Positions 25,587 through 34,583 of a stretch of DNA of 64,000 bases are shown piece after piece. Numbering within the stretch: position 1 is the first letter of the stretch; every line of letters begins with the position of its first letter. Source of the stretch: Streptomyces sp. Act143 (GTDB lineage: Bacteria > Actinomycetota > Actinomycetes > Streptomycetales > Streptomycetaceae); NCBI RefSeq assembly GCF_003143935.1, contig NZ_QFRX01000001.1, forward strand, positions 2,978,479 through 3,042,478, written 5' to 3'. Below the pieces are notes generated by a model that ran no database searches, had not been told where the DNA came from, and saw only the letters and a list, made by a program, of their open reading frames with translations. A program made the translations under genes and the position numbers.

Positions 25587-26871
25587 TGGTCGTTGCAACA
25601 CCCCAGTTCAAGGGGTGCGATGGACTCCAAGTTTCGGGAGATCCGGACGGCTCAAGGGCCGACGAAGCTGCTGCGTGAGCGGGAGGCATACTTCCGGCTC
25701 ATGCAGCAGGGCTTCAGCAACAACCAGGCGTGCCTGATCGTCGGCGTCAACTCGAAGACGGGCCGCCGGTGGCGCAACGGCCGCAACGCCGACCGCAAGC
25801 AGAAGGCGGCACCTCCGGTTCGGCCGGTGGTGCCGCCTTCGGGTCCGTCGCGGTACTTGCGCGGGGACGAGCGGATCTATATCGCCGACCGTTTGCGAGA
25901 AAGGGCCGCAGTCCGGCAGATCGCCGCTGAACTGGACCGCAGTCCGTCCACCATCAGCCGGGAGATACGCCGCAACCGCACCGCCGGAACCCGTGGCCTG
26001 GGGCACTGTCGCCCGCACGCCGCCCAGGCCCGCGCGGAGGCCCGTCGGCCTCGCCCTAAGCCCGGGAAGATCGGGCAGAACCCCGAACTCCGCGCCTTTG
26101 TCCAGGACCACCTGGACCTGCGGTGGAGTCCTGAGCAGAGCTGCCAGGCCCTGCGTGCCCAGTTCCCCGACCGGCCGGAGATGCACGTGGTCCACGAGAC
26201 CGTCTACCAGTCGCTCTACGTCCAGGGCCGGGGCGAACTACGCCGTGAGACCTCGCCAGGGCGTTGCGGACGGGGCCGCACCCGGCGCAAGCCCCGCCGC
26301 CAGGCACAGCAGCGCCAGCCCCGTTTCCGCGATCCGATGATGATCAGCGAACGGCCTGCCGAGGCCGGGGACCGGGCGGTGCCCGGCCATGGGGAAGGCG
26401 ACCTGATCATCGGCAAGGACGGCGCCTCCGCCATCGGCACCCTGGTCGAACGCTCCACCCGCTACGTGATGCTTCTGCACCTTCCCGGCGGCCGTGGCAC
26501 CGAGCTGGTCCGTGACGCCCTGGTGGAGACGGTCCGGACACTGCCGGCCCATCTGAAGCGGTCCCTGACCCGGGACCACGGGGTGGAGATCGGACGCCAC
26601 CGCGAGTTCACCGTCGCGACCGACATCCCTGTCCACTTCTGCGACCCGGCCGGCCCCTGGCAGCGCGGTTCGAACGAGAACACCAACGGTCTGCTCCGGC
26701 AGTACTTCCCCAAGAGCACCGACCTGTCCGTCCACACCCGCGAGGACCTGGACGCCGTCGCTGCCGAACTCAACGGACGCCCACGCAAAACGCTCGGCTG
26801 GGAAACCCCAGCCGAGCGCCTGCATAGACTGCTCACGGCCTGATCAACACGACCGCGTGTTGCGACGACCC
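25587..26871 (+). mobile_element. IS30-family insertion sequence
   Basis: A complete element of about 1285 bp. The left end TGGTCGTTGCAACACC (25587-25602) and the reversed right end GGGTCGTCGCAACACG (26856-26871) match at 13 of 16 positions. CTAG lies directly outside both ends (25583-25586 and 26872-26875), consistent with a four-base target duplication. The transposase frame is intact. Confidence 0.85.
25620..26843 (+). CDS. IS30-family transposase
   Basis: A 407-residue DDE transposase. The N-terminal helix-turn-helix has RAAVRQIAAELDRSPSTISR and REIRRN. The catalytic core has HGEGDLIIGK (first Asp), SLTRDHGVEI (second Asp) and GPWQRGSNENTNGLLRQYF with the Glu and the family signature. 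ATG 25620 is preceded by AAGGGG. An upstream TTG at 25593 is less likely. The frame is uninterrupted, so the element may be active. Confidence 0.93.
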   Translation: MDSKFREIRTAQGPTKLLREREAYFRLMQQGFSNNQACLIVGVNSKTGRRWRNGRNADRKQKAAPPVRPVVPPSGPSRYLRGDERIYIADRLRERAAVRQIAAELDRSPSTISREIRRNRTAGTRGLGHCRPHAAQARAEARRPRPKPGKIGQNPELRAFVQDHLDLRWSPEQSCQALRAQFPDRPEMHVVHETVYQSLYVQGRGELRRETSPGRCGRGRTRRKPRRQAQQRQPRFRDPMMISERPAEAGDRAVPGHGEGDLIIGKDGASAIGTLVERSTRYVMLLHLPGGRGTELVRDALVETVRTLPAHLKRSLTRDHGVEIGRHREFTVATDIPVHFCDPAGPWQRGSNENTNGLLRQYFPKSTDLSVHTREDLDAVAAELNGRPRKTLGWETPAERLHRLLTA

Positions 26872-26924
26872 CTAGAAAGCGCCCTCACGGGACCCGGGCC
26901 TTCCCATATCAAGCGGTCCTGCTG

Positions 26925-28418
26925 TTATGCCACCGGCGCCGGAACGTACGGCGCCAGATCCGCCGCCAGCTCCTCGTGCACCCGCACCTTCAGCAGGGTG
27001 CCCTCCGGGGTGTGCTCCTCGGAGATCACCTCGCCCTCGGAGTGGGCACGGGCGACGAGCTTGCCCAGCGTGTACGGCACGAGCGCCTCGATCTCGACCG
27101 AGGGCCGCGGCAGCTCGTTGTCGATGAGCGCCAGCAGTTCCTGGATGCCCTGGCCGGTACGGGCCGAGACGGCGATGGAACGCTTCTCGATCCGCATCAG
27201 CCGCTGCAGCGTCAGCGGGTCCGCCGCGTCGGCCTTGTTGATCACGACGATCTCGGGTACGTCGGTGGCGCCGACGTCCCTGATCACCTCGCGCACGGCG
27301 GCGAGCTGCTCCTCCGGGTTCGGGTGCGAGCCGTCCACCACGTGCAGGATCAGGTCGGACTCGCCGACCTCCTCCATGGTGGAGCGGAACGCCTCGACCA
27401 GGTGGTGCGGCAGGTGCCGTACGAAGCCGACGGTGTCGGCGAGGGTGTACAGGCGCCCGCTGGGCGTCTCGGCCCTCCGGACGGTCGGGTCCAGGGTCGC
27501 GAACAGGGCGTTCTCGACCAGGACACCGGCGCCGGTGAGGCGGTTGAGCAGGGAGGACTTGCCGGCGTTGGTGTAGCCCGCGATGGCGACGGACGGCACC
27601 TTGTTGCGCTTGCGCTCCTGGCGCTTGATCTCGCGGCCGGTCTTCATCTCCGCGATCTCCCGGCGCATCTTCGCCATCTTCTCGCGAATCCGGCGCCGGT
27701 CCGTCTCGATCTTGGTCTCACCGGGACCACGGGTGGCGAGACCGCCGCCCTTGCCGCCGCCCATCTGACGGGACAGCGACTGACCCCAACCCCGCAGCCG
27801 CGGCAGCATGTACTGCATCTGCGCGAGCGCGACCTGCGCCTTGCCCTCCCGGGACTTGGCGTGCTGGGCGAAGATGTCGAGGATCAGGGCCGTACGGTCG
27901 ATGACCTTGACCTTGACGACGTCTTCGAGGTGGATGAGCTGGCCCGGGCTGAGCTCACCGTCGCAGATGACGGTGTCAGCGCCCGTTTCGAGGACGATGT
28001 CCCGCAGCTCGGTGGCCTTGCCGGAGCCGATGTAGGTGGCCGCGTCGGGCTTGTCACGGCGCTGGATCACGCCGTCGAGCACGAGCGCGCCCGCGGTCTC
28101 CGCGAGGGCGGCGAGCTCCGCGAGGGAGTTCTCCGAGTCCTGCGCGGTCCCCGAGGTCCAGACGCCGACGAGCACGACCCGCTCCAGACGGAGCTGTCGG
28201 TACTCGACCTCGGTGACGTCCTCGAGCTCGGTGGAGAGGCCCGCCACGCGGCGCAGAGCCGCGCGCTCGGAGCGGTCGAACTGCTCGCCGTCCCGCTCTC
28301 CGTCGATCTCGTGGCTCCAGGCGACGTCCTCTTCCATCAGGGCATCGGCCCGAAGACCTTCGGGGTATGTGTGCGCGAAGCGCTGTGCGTCCTGGGAAAA
28401 GGATGAAGAGGAGGTCAT
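26925..28418 (-). CDS. hflX: Ribosome-associated GTPase HflX
   Basis: This 497-residue GTPase binds the large ribosomal subunit and splits or rescues stalled ribosomes. The HflX domain contains IGSGKATELRDIV and LPRLRGWGQSLSRQMGGGKG; a basic coiled coil follows. The G domain shows GYTNAGKSSLLNRLTG (G1), DTVGFVRHLPHHLVEAF (G3) and VVINKADAAD (G4). ATG 28418 lies after a GAGGAGG-like site. It converges on the IS30 element and shares with the protease the split terminator. Confidence 0.96.
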   Translation of the reverse strand: MTSSSSFSQDAQRFAHTYPEGLRADALMEEDVAWSHEIDGERDGEQFDRSERAALRRVAGLSTELEDVTEVEYRQLRLERVVLVGVWTSGTAQDSENSLAELAALAETAGALVLDGVIQRRDKPDAATYIGSGKATELRDIVLETGADTVICDGELSPGQLIHLEDVVKVKVIDRTALILDIFAQHAKSREGKAQVALAQMQYMLPRLRGWGQSLSRQMGGGKGGGLATRGPGETKIETDRRRIREKMAKMRREIAEMKTGREIKRQERKRNKVPSVAIAGYTNAGKSSLLNRLTGAGVLVENALFATLDPTVRRAETPSGRLYTLADTVGFVRHLPHHLVEAFRSTMEEVGESDLILHVVDGSHPNPEEQLAAVREVIRDVGATDVPEIVVINKADAADPLTLQRLMRIEKRSIAVSARTGQGIQELLALIDNELPRPSVEIEALVPYTLGKLVARAHSEGEVISEEHTPEGTLLKVRVHEELAADLAPYVPAPVA

Positions 28419-28563
28419 TGGATCCTTACGTCGTTGGGGATGCCGATTCGGCGATCGTGACTTCGTCACTGGTCACAACGCACGAGTACCCCGGGAGATT
28501 CCCGTGTCCCGTGCCGCGCCGACCCGAAGATGGTCGCACGGGACGGGGCGTCTCGTCACCGCC

Positions 28564-30033
28564 TTATTTGCCCACCGCGACGGACTTCCAGTCCGGGTGG
28601 CCCGGCATCGGCGGGGTCTTCTCTCCGTACAGCCAGTCCTGGAAGAACCCGCCGAGGTCGCGTCCGGAGAGCTCAGAGGCGAGGGAGACGAAGTCCGCGG
28701 TCGTGGCGGTGCCGTCCTCGTGGCGGCTCACCCAGACCCGTTCCAGGCGCTCGAAGGCCTCGCGGCCGATCTCCTGGCGCAGGGCGTAGAGGGCGAGCGC
28801 GGCTCCGTCGTAGACGTTCGGGCGGAAGATGCTGATCTTCTGGCCGGGGTCCGGCGCCTTGGGCGCGGCGGGCGGGCCGCCGGCCGCGCGCCAGCGGTCG
28901 GAGGCGCCGTACGCCGCCTTCATCCGCGCCTCCATCGACTTGCCGGCCTTCTCCTCGGCGTACAGCGCCTCGTACCAGGTGGCGTGCCCCTCGTTGAGCC
29001 ACAGGTCGGACCAGGTAGCCGGGGCGACGCTGTCGCCGAACCACTGGTGGGCCAGCTCGTGGACCATGATCGACTCGACGTACCACTTGGGGTAGGCGGG
29101 CTCGGTGAAGAGCTCTCTCTCGAAGAGAGAGAGCGTCTGCGTCTCGAGTTCGAAACCGGTGTCGGCGTCCGCCATGAGCAGGCCGTACGTCTCGAAGGGG
29201 TAGCGGCCGACCTTGCTCTCCAGCCAGGAGATCTGGTCCGGGGTCTTCTTCAGCCAGGGTTCGAGCGCCTTGCGGTGCTTGGTCGGCACGACGTCGCGGA
29301 CCGGCAGCCCATGCGGGCCCCTGCGGTGCAGCACGGTGGAACGGCCGATGGACACCTGGGCGAGCTCGGTGGCCATGGGGTGCTGCGTGCGGTACGTCCA
29401 GGTGGTCGTCCCGGCGGCCCGGTCGACGCCGGTCGGCAGCCCGTTGGCGACGGCGGTGTAGCCGTCGGGCGCGTTGACCCGGATGGTGAACATCGCCTTG
29501 TCGGAGGGGTGGTCGTTGCAGGGGAAGACCAGGTGGGCGGCGTCGGCCTGGTTGGCCATGGCGAGCCCGTCGGTGGTCCGCACCCAGCCGCCGTCGCGGT
29601 CGTCGGACGACACGGGGTCGCTGGTGTGGCGCACGGTGATCCGCATCCAGCTGCCGCTGGGCAGCTCCTCCTCCGGCGTGACCACCAGGTCCTCACCGGC
29701 CTCGGCGAACGACGCCGGCTCGCCGTCGACGTCGACCGACTCGACCTCGCCGTGCGCGAAGTCGAGGTTGATGCGGTCGAGAGAGGTGGTCGTCCAGGCG
29801 TCGATGGTGGTGACGGCCTTCAGCGGCTTGGTGTTGGAGCCGGGATAGGTGAAGGAGAGGTCGTACGACGCGACGTCGTATCCGGGGTTGCCGAGGTGCG
29901 GGAAGAGGCGGTCGCCGACACCGAGCGGGGCGGCGGGGGCGCTCGCGGCGACGAGACAGACGGAGACGGCGGAGGCGAGCAGCGCGGCCGCCTTCAGCCG
30001 CCGGGGCGTCCTGGCGTGGGGGGTGAGCAGCAT
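28564..30033 (-). CDS. Secreted M1 family zinc metallopeptidase
   Basis: A 489-residue aminopeptidase-like protein. Residues 1-35 form a signal peptide with a basic start and a hydrophobic core ending ASAPAAP. The N-terminal beta domain precedes the catalytic site MVHELAHQWFGDS followed by LWLNEGHATWYE, the zinc-binding HExxH-(18)-E of M1. It is short compared with 850-residue M1 enzymes because the C-terminal helical domain is absent, as in other small secreted M1 proteins of Streptomyces. It probably trims peptides outside the cell. It precedes hflX in the same direction by 145 bp. Confidence 0.92.
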   Translation of the reverse strand: MLLTPHARTPRRLKAAALLASAVSVCLVAASAPAAPLGVGDRLFPHLGNPGYDVASYDLSFTYPGSNTKPLKAVTTIDAWTTTSLDRINLDFAHGEVESVDVDGEPASFAEAGEDLVVTPEEELPSGSWMRITVRHTSDPVSSDDRDGGWVRTTDGLAMANQADAAHLVFPCNDHPSDKAMFTIRVNAPDGYTAVANGLPTGVDRAAGTTTWTYRTQHPMATELAQVSIGRSTVLHRRGPHGLPVRDVVPTKHRKALEPWLKKTPDQISWLESKVGRYPFETYGLLMADADTGFELETQTLSLFERELFTEPAYPKWYVESIMVHELAHQWFGDSVAPATWSDLWLNEGHATWYEALYAEEKAGKSMEARMKAAYGASDRWRAAGGPPAAPKAPDPGQKISIFRPNVYDGAALALYALRQEIGREAFERLERVWVSRHEDGTATTADFVSLASELSGRDLGGFFQDWLYGEKTPPMPGHPDWKSVAVGK

Positions 30034-30447
30034 GCACCACCGCTACCAGCGCACGCGCGCGTGGCGGCGCCGACGCGCGACCGGCCCACCCGAACGAGTG
30101 CGACCGCCCTTGACCTCGCCTCGGCCTGACGCCTCATGACTGGACTGACGCGCAGACGCGACCCGACGGCTCATGGCTGACGCACAGACGGGACCCGACA
30201 ACCTCCGGCTGGCCTTTAGGCGCCCCCGACGACCCACGGCTGGCAGTCAGGCGCGCCCCGACCGGGCACCGCTCTCACAAGGCCCACCCTGACCTGTCGC
30301 GGGACGCACAAGGCTGCCCACCCCGGCGGCGGAACACGGCTCACACAGCGGCCCGGCCCAGGCGGAGAACCCCACCCGCGCGGGGCATGCCACACAGAGC
30401 CCGGTCCCACGCGGGGCATGCCACACAGAAGCCCCCTCCCGCGCGCG
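30034..30447. other. Repeat-rich intergenic region
   Basis: This 414-bp gap between the RelA/SpoT homologue end and the M1 peptidase start shows no gene. It contains a 19-bp direct repeat GCGGGGCATGCCACACAGA at 30380-30398 and 30411-30429, and degenerate copies of a CTCATGRCTG-GACGCRCAGACG-CGACCCGAC unit around 30130-30240. Confidence 0.6.
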
Positions 30448-32646
30448 TCACGCCCCCGACGTCTGCGCCCGGCTCACGTCGTACACCCCGGGTACGTTCC
30501 GCATCGCCCGCATCAACGCGGGGAGCAGGGCCGCGTCGGGGAGGTCGACCGTGTAGGTGTGGCGGACGCGCTGCTGGCTGGGGGGTTCGACGGTCGCCGA
30601 GACGATCTCGGCGCCTTCGAGGGCCATGGCTTCGGTGAGGTCCGCGAGCAGATGCGGGCGGCCGAACGATTCGGCGTACAGCGTGACCCGGCACGCGGCG
30701 GTGTCACCCCAGCGCACCCCGACCTCCGTACGCCCGGAGTCCTTCATGCGGGCGACCGCTGGACACCCGACGCGGTGCACGGTGACCGCTCCCCCGCGCA
30801 CGGCGAAGCCGGTGACGTCGTCGGGCGGCACGGGCGTGCAGCAGCCGGCCAGGCGCACGGTCGCGCCGGGCTGGTCGACGAGGACGTCGGCGGTACGGGG
30901 TCGAGCCGGCGCGGCGTCGGTCGTACGCGGACGGGGTCGCTGGGCATCGGGGGCGGACAGGGTGCCGGCGGCCCCGGTGGGCGCCTCGGCGGAGGGTCGT
31001 GGCCCCTCGGGGCGATTCACCGTGCCGTGCAGGCTCTCGCTCAGGCCCTCCCCCGGCACCTGGGGCGCGGGATGCGTGGCCAGCCAGCGCTGGATGGCGA
31101 TCCGCGCGGCGGGCGTCTGCGCGTGCTCCAGCCACTCTCTGGAGGGTTCCGAGGCCGGGTCCTGCCCCATGAGGAGCTGGACCGTGTCGCCGTCCTTCAG
31201 CACGGTGCTCAGGGTCGCCAGCCGGCCGTTCACGCGGGCGCCGATGCACGCGTGCGCGTCCTCGCCGTACTGCGCGTACGCGGCGTCCACACAGGTCGCG
31301 CCCTCGGGCAGGCCCAGCGTGCCGCCGTCGGGCCGGAAGACGGTGATCTCGCGGTCCTGGGCGAGGTCCTCGCGCAGCGTCGACCAGAACGTGTCGGGGT
31401 CGGGCGCGGCCTCCTGCCAGTCGAGGAGCCGGGAGAGCCAGCCGGGCCGGGTCGGGTCCTCGCGCTCGCCGTCGACGGGCTCCTCCGACGGAGAGGCGAC
31501 GTAGGGATTTCCGAGCGCGATGACGCCGGCCTCGGCGACCTTGTGCATCTGGTGCGTGCGGATGAGGACTTCGGCGACCTGGCCGTCGGGGCGGGCGACC
31601 GCGGTGTGCAGCGACTGGTACAGGTTGAACTTCGGTACCGCGATGAAGTCCTTGAACTCCGAGACGACGGGCGTCAGACAGGTGTGCAGCTCGCCGAGGA
31701 CGCCGTAGCAGTCCGCGTCCTCGTTCACGAGCACCAGCAGCCGGCCGAAGTCCGCGCCGCGCAACTGGCCGCGTTTACGGGCCACTCGGTGCACGGAGAC
31801 GAAGTGCCGTGGCCGGATGACGACTTCGGCCTGGATGTCGGCGTCCCGCAGGACACCGCGCACCTCGTCGGCGATCTCCGCGAGGGGGTCGTCCGTGCGC
31901 GAGGCGTTGTCGACGATCAGCTCGCGCGTGTGCTCGTACTCCTCGGGGTGCAGGATCGCGAAGACCAGGTCTTCCAGTTCGGTCTTGAGCGCCTGCACGC
32001 CGAGTCGTTCGGCGAGCGGGATGAGGACGTCGCGGGTCACCTTGGCGATGCGCGCCTGCTTCTCCGGGCGCATGACGCCGAGGGTGCGCATGTTGTGCAG
32101 CCGGTCGGCGAGTTTGATCGACATCACGCGGACGTCGCTGCCGGTGGCCTTGAGCATCTTGCGGAAGGTCTCCGGCTCGGCAGCGGCGCCGTAGTCGACC
32201 TTCTCCAACTTCGTGACGCCGTCGACGAGATAGCGGACCTCGGCGCCGAACTGCTCGCCGACCTGATCGAGCGTCACATCGGTGTCCTCGACGGTGTCGT
32301 GCAGCAGGGATGCGGTCAAGGTGGTGGTCTCGGCGCCGAGTTCGGCCAGGATCAGGGTGACGGCGAGCGGGTGCGTGATGTAGGGCTCGCCGCTCTTGCG
32401 CATCTGGCCGCGGTGCGAGGACTCGGCCAGGACCCAGGCGCGGCGCAGGGGTTCGAGGTCGGCGTCGGGATGGTGGGCGCGATGGGCCTCCGCGACATGG
32501 CCGATGGCGTCGGGCAGCCGGTCGCGGGCGGCCGGGCCGAGCAAGGCGGCGCGGCCCAGGCGACGCAGGTCGATCCGCGCCCGCCAGCGCGCCGCGGGCC
32601 CGGTTACCGGACCTGGGGTCGCGGGGTTCGTGGCCTCCGCACTCAT
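30448..32646 (-). CDS. rshA: RelA/SpoT homologue, probable (p)ppGpp hydrolase
   Basis: A 732-residue protein with Rel-type architecture. The HD hydrolase domain shows ITHPLAVTLILAELG, LLHDTVEDTD and KLADRLHNMRT, so its metal site is complete. The synthetase-like region (HFVSVHRVARKRGQLRG to FIAVPKFNLYQSLHTAV) lacks the usual ATP/GTP-binding and catalytic segments. The TGS domain (ITVFRPDGG) and an ACT domain follow. This fits the Streptomyces RshA type, inferred to degrade rather than make (p)ppGpp. ATG 32646 follows GGAGGTG. The C-terminal linker at about 560-620 is Pro/Ala rich. Confidence 0.9.
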   Translation of the reverse strand: MSAEATNPATPGPVTGPAARWRARIDLRRLGRAALLGPAARDRLPDAIGHVAEAHRAHHPDADLEPLRRAWVLAESSHRGQMRKSGEPYITHPLAVTLILAELGAETTTLTASLLHDTVEDTDVTLDQVGEQFGAEVRYLVDGVTKLEKVDYGAAAEPETFRKMLKATGSDVRVMSIKLADRLHNMRTLGVMRPEKQARIAKVTRDVLIPLAERLGVQALKTELEDLVFAILHPEEYEHTRELIVDNASRTDDPLAEIADEVRGVLRDADIQAEVVIRPRHFVSVHRVARKRGQLRGADFGRLLVLVNEDADCYGVLGELHTCLTPVVSEFKDFIAVPKFNLYQSLHTAVARPDGQVAEVLIRTHQMHKVAEAGVIALGNPYVASPSEEPVDGEREDPTRPGWLSRLLDWQEAAPDPDTFWSTLREDLAQDREITVFRPDGGTLGLPEGATCVDAAYAQYGEDAHACIGARVNGRLATLSTVLKDGDTVQLLMGQDPASEPSREWLEHAQTPAARIAIQRWLATHPAPQVPGEGLSESLHGTVNRPEGPRPSAEAPTGAAGTLSAPDAQRPRPRTTDAAPARPRTADVLVDQPGATVRLAGCCTPVPPDDVTGFAVRGGAVTVHRVGCPAVARMKDSGRTEVGVRWGDTAACRVTLYAESFGRPHLLADLTEAMALEGAEIVSATVEPPSQQRVRHTYTVDLPDAALLPALMRAMRNVPGVYDVSRAQTSGA

Positions 32647-32934
32647 GGGCACCTCCGGCTGCATTGACCGGCGGACGGGGTGCCCCAGGGCGGACACGGC
32701 ACAGGGGATGTCATCGGTCCCCCGTCCGGGCCGGTGCTTGATGCTACCGAGCCCATCACGCGCGGCTGACCGCCTCTCGTCGAGCGTGAAACGGATCACC
32801 CATTCGAGCGACGGTTTTCAGGTTTACGATTTCGCGCCACCCGACCTGCGGTTCTCCGTCGTTTCGTGTCACCGAAGGCGGGTGAGGCTGCGGATTCCAG
32901 TGTTCCGAACCGCCGGAACCCGCCTTTCACTCAC

Positions 32935-33810
32935 TCAACGCGCGGCGTTTTCCAGCCATTCCCGGTCGATCTCGCCCTCGGCCACAATCACGGCCGGGCC
33001 GGTCATCTCGATCTCTCCGTCGGGCCGCTCAGTGATCACGAGCGTGCCGCCGGGCACGTCGACGGTGTACGTCGCCGGGGTCCCGGTCACCGCGGGATCG
33101 ACGCCGTCCCTGCGGGCGGTGGCCACGGCGACGGCGCACGCGCCCGTGCCGCAGGAGCGGGTCTCGCCGGCACCGCGCTCGTGCACCCGCAGGGCGACGT
33201 GCTGCGGGCCGCGGTCGACCACGAACTCCACGTTGACCCCGTCCGGGTAGGCGGAGGCCGGGCTGAAGGGCGGCGCGTCGTACAGGGTGCCCGCATGGGC
33301 GAGGTCCTCGACGAAGGCCACGGCGTGCGGGTTGCCCATGTTCACGTTGCGCGCGGGCCAGCTGCGCTCGCCGACACTCACCTGGACGTCCCCCTCGGGG
33401 AGGCGGGCCTTGCCCATGCCGACGGTGATGTCGCCGTCCTTGGCGATGTGCACGGTCTTCACGCCCCCGCGCGTGGCGACGGCGAGGTCGCCCTCGGTGG
33501 CGAGCCCGGCGTGCTGGAGGTAGCGCGCGAAGACGCGGACGCCGTTGCCGCACATCTCGGCGATCGAGCCGTCGCCGTTGCGGTAGTCCATGAACCACTC
33601 CGCCTCGGCGGCCATGTGCTGCGCCTCGGGGTGGGCGGCGGATCGCACGACGTGCAGCAGCCCGTCACCACCGATACCGGCCCGGCGGTCGCACAGGGCG
33701 GCGACGGCGGCGGGGGGCAGGTCGACGGCGTTCCCGGGGTCCGGGACGATCACGAAGTCGTTCTCGGTGCCGTGGCCCTTGAGGAAGGCGATCCGCGTGC
33801 GCGTGCTCAT
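32935..33810 (-). CDS. dapF: Diaminopimelate epimerase
   Basis: A 291-residue cofactor-independent racemase that interconverts LL- and meso-diaminopimelate for lysine and peptidoglycan. The two catalytic cysteines lie in AEMCGNGVRVFARY and TRSCGTGACAVAV. GHGTENDFVIVPD at the N-terminus and NVNMGNPHAVAFV match the family. Streptomyces uses LL-diaminopimelate in its wall, so the enzyme chiefly serves lysine synthesis there. It lies near miaA, with a small membrane protein gene between. Confidence 0.97.
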   Translation of the reverse strand: MSTRTRIAFLKGHGTENDFVIVPDPGNAVDLPPAAVAALCDRRAGIGGDGLLHVVRSAAHPEAQHMAAEAEWFMDYRNGDGSIAEMCGNGVRVFARYLQHAGLATEGDLAVATRGGVKTVHIAKDGDITVGMGKARLPEGDVQVSVGERSWPARNVNMGNPHAVAFVEDLAHAGTLYDAPPFSPASAYPDGVNVEFVVDRGPQHVALRVHERGAGETRSCGTGACAVAVATARRDGVDPAVTGTPATYTVDVPGGTLVITERPDGEIEMTGPAVIVAEGEIDREWLENAAR

Positions 33811-33971
33811 GCGTCGATCGTACGGGGTGGGTACGACAGCCGGTCATCGACGGTCGTATGGCAGCTCACACACCCGCGCGTGCCGCTGCGGCGGCCGACC
33901 ACACGCCGCTCGGAGCGACGCCACGCGCGCGTGGCCGCAGGCCCTACGGCACCCGCACGCGCGCGTGCGGA

Positions 33972-34475
33972 TCAGCGCAGGCGCGCCACGCGCCACACGG
34001 CCAGCACGACCACCGCGGCGACGATCACGACGTACAGGAGCACCACGCGCCAGTCCGGGCGTCGGCCTGAGCCTCTCGGCGGCAGGCCCGGCAGGGTGTA
34101 CCCCACCCGGCGCGCGGCCATCATGCCCCAGCCCGCCGCGCACGAGCAGATCAGCAGGCCCAGCATGGCGATCACGGCCCCGCTGTCGCCGAAGTCGAAG
34201 GCGAGCGGGAAGGCGAACATCAGGGAGCCGAGCGCGGCCAGGGCGACGATGGGGGCGAGTTGCCAGATGCGCATCCGGCGCTGCGGGCGCAGCTCGACCT
34301 CGACCTCGGGACCGTCGGCGAACATCTCCTCGGGCTCGGGGCCGTCGGCGATCACGCCGCCTTGCGTCTCGTCGGGCCCGTCGGGGCTCAGACGGTCCTC
34401 GTCCTGCTCCGGTTCACCGCTGTCTGCGGTGCGGGGCTCGGTGCTCCGTGCGGTGTCGCGAGGGCCGGCCTCCAT
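33972..34475 (-). CDS. Small membrane protein, unknown function
   Basis: A protein of 167 residues from ATG 34475 (or 177 from GTG 34505). The first 65 residues are acidic and polar. Three hydrophobic segments follow: WQLAPIVALAALGSLMFAF, IAMLGLLICSCAAGW and VVLLYVVIVAAVVVLAVW. GGAGGG ten bases ahead favours the ATG. Such a gene sits between miaA and dapF in many Streptomyces. No domain is recognised. Confidence 0.8.
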   Translation of the reverse strand: MEAGPRDTARSTEPRTADSGEPEQDEDRLSPDGPDETQGGVIADGPEPEEMFADGPEVEVELRPQRRMRIWQLAPIVALAALGSLMFAFPLAFDFGDSGAVIAMLGLLICSCAAGWGMMAARRVGYTLPGLPPRGSGRRPDWRVVLLYVVIVAAVVVLAVWRVARLR

Positions 34476-34583
34476 CGCCACGCGCCCTCCCAACTCGGAC
34501 TCCACTTGGTCGATCGAAGCTCGATGATGGCACGGCGCCGGAGGCCCGGATGACGGCCTGAGCGTCCCGATGCCAGGACGTGA

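Larger units (their letters stand above)
25556..26903. terminator. Terminator-like inverted repeat split by IS30 insertion
   Basis: GAAGGCCCG (25556-25564) and its complement CGGGCCTTC (26895-26903) flank the IS30 element. Removing the element and one CTAG restores a hairpin-capable sequence between the convergent protease and hflX ends. Confidence 0.6.
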
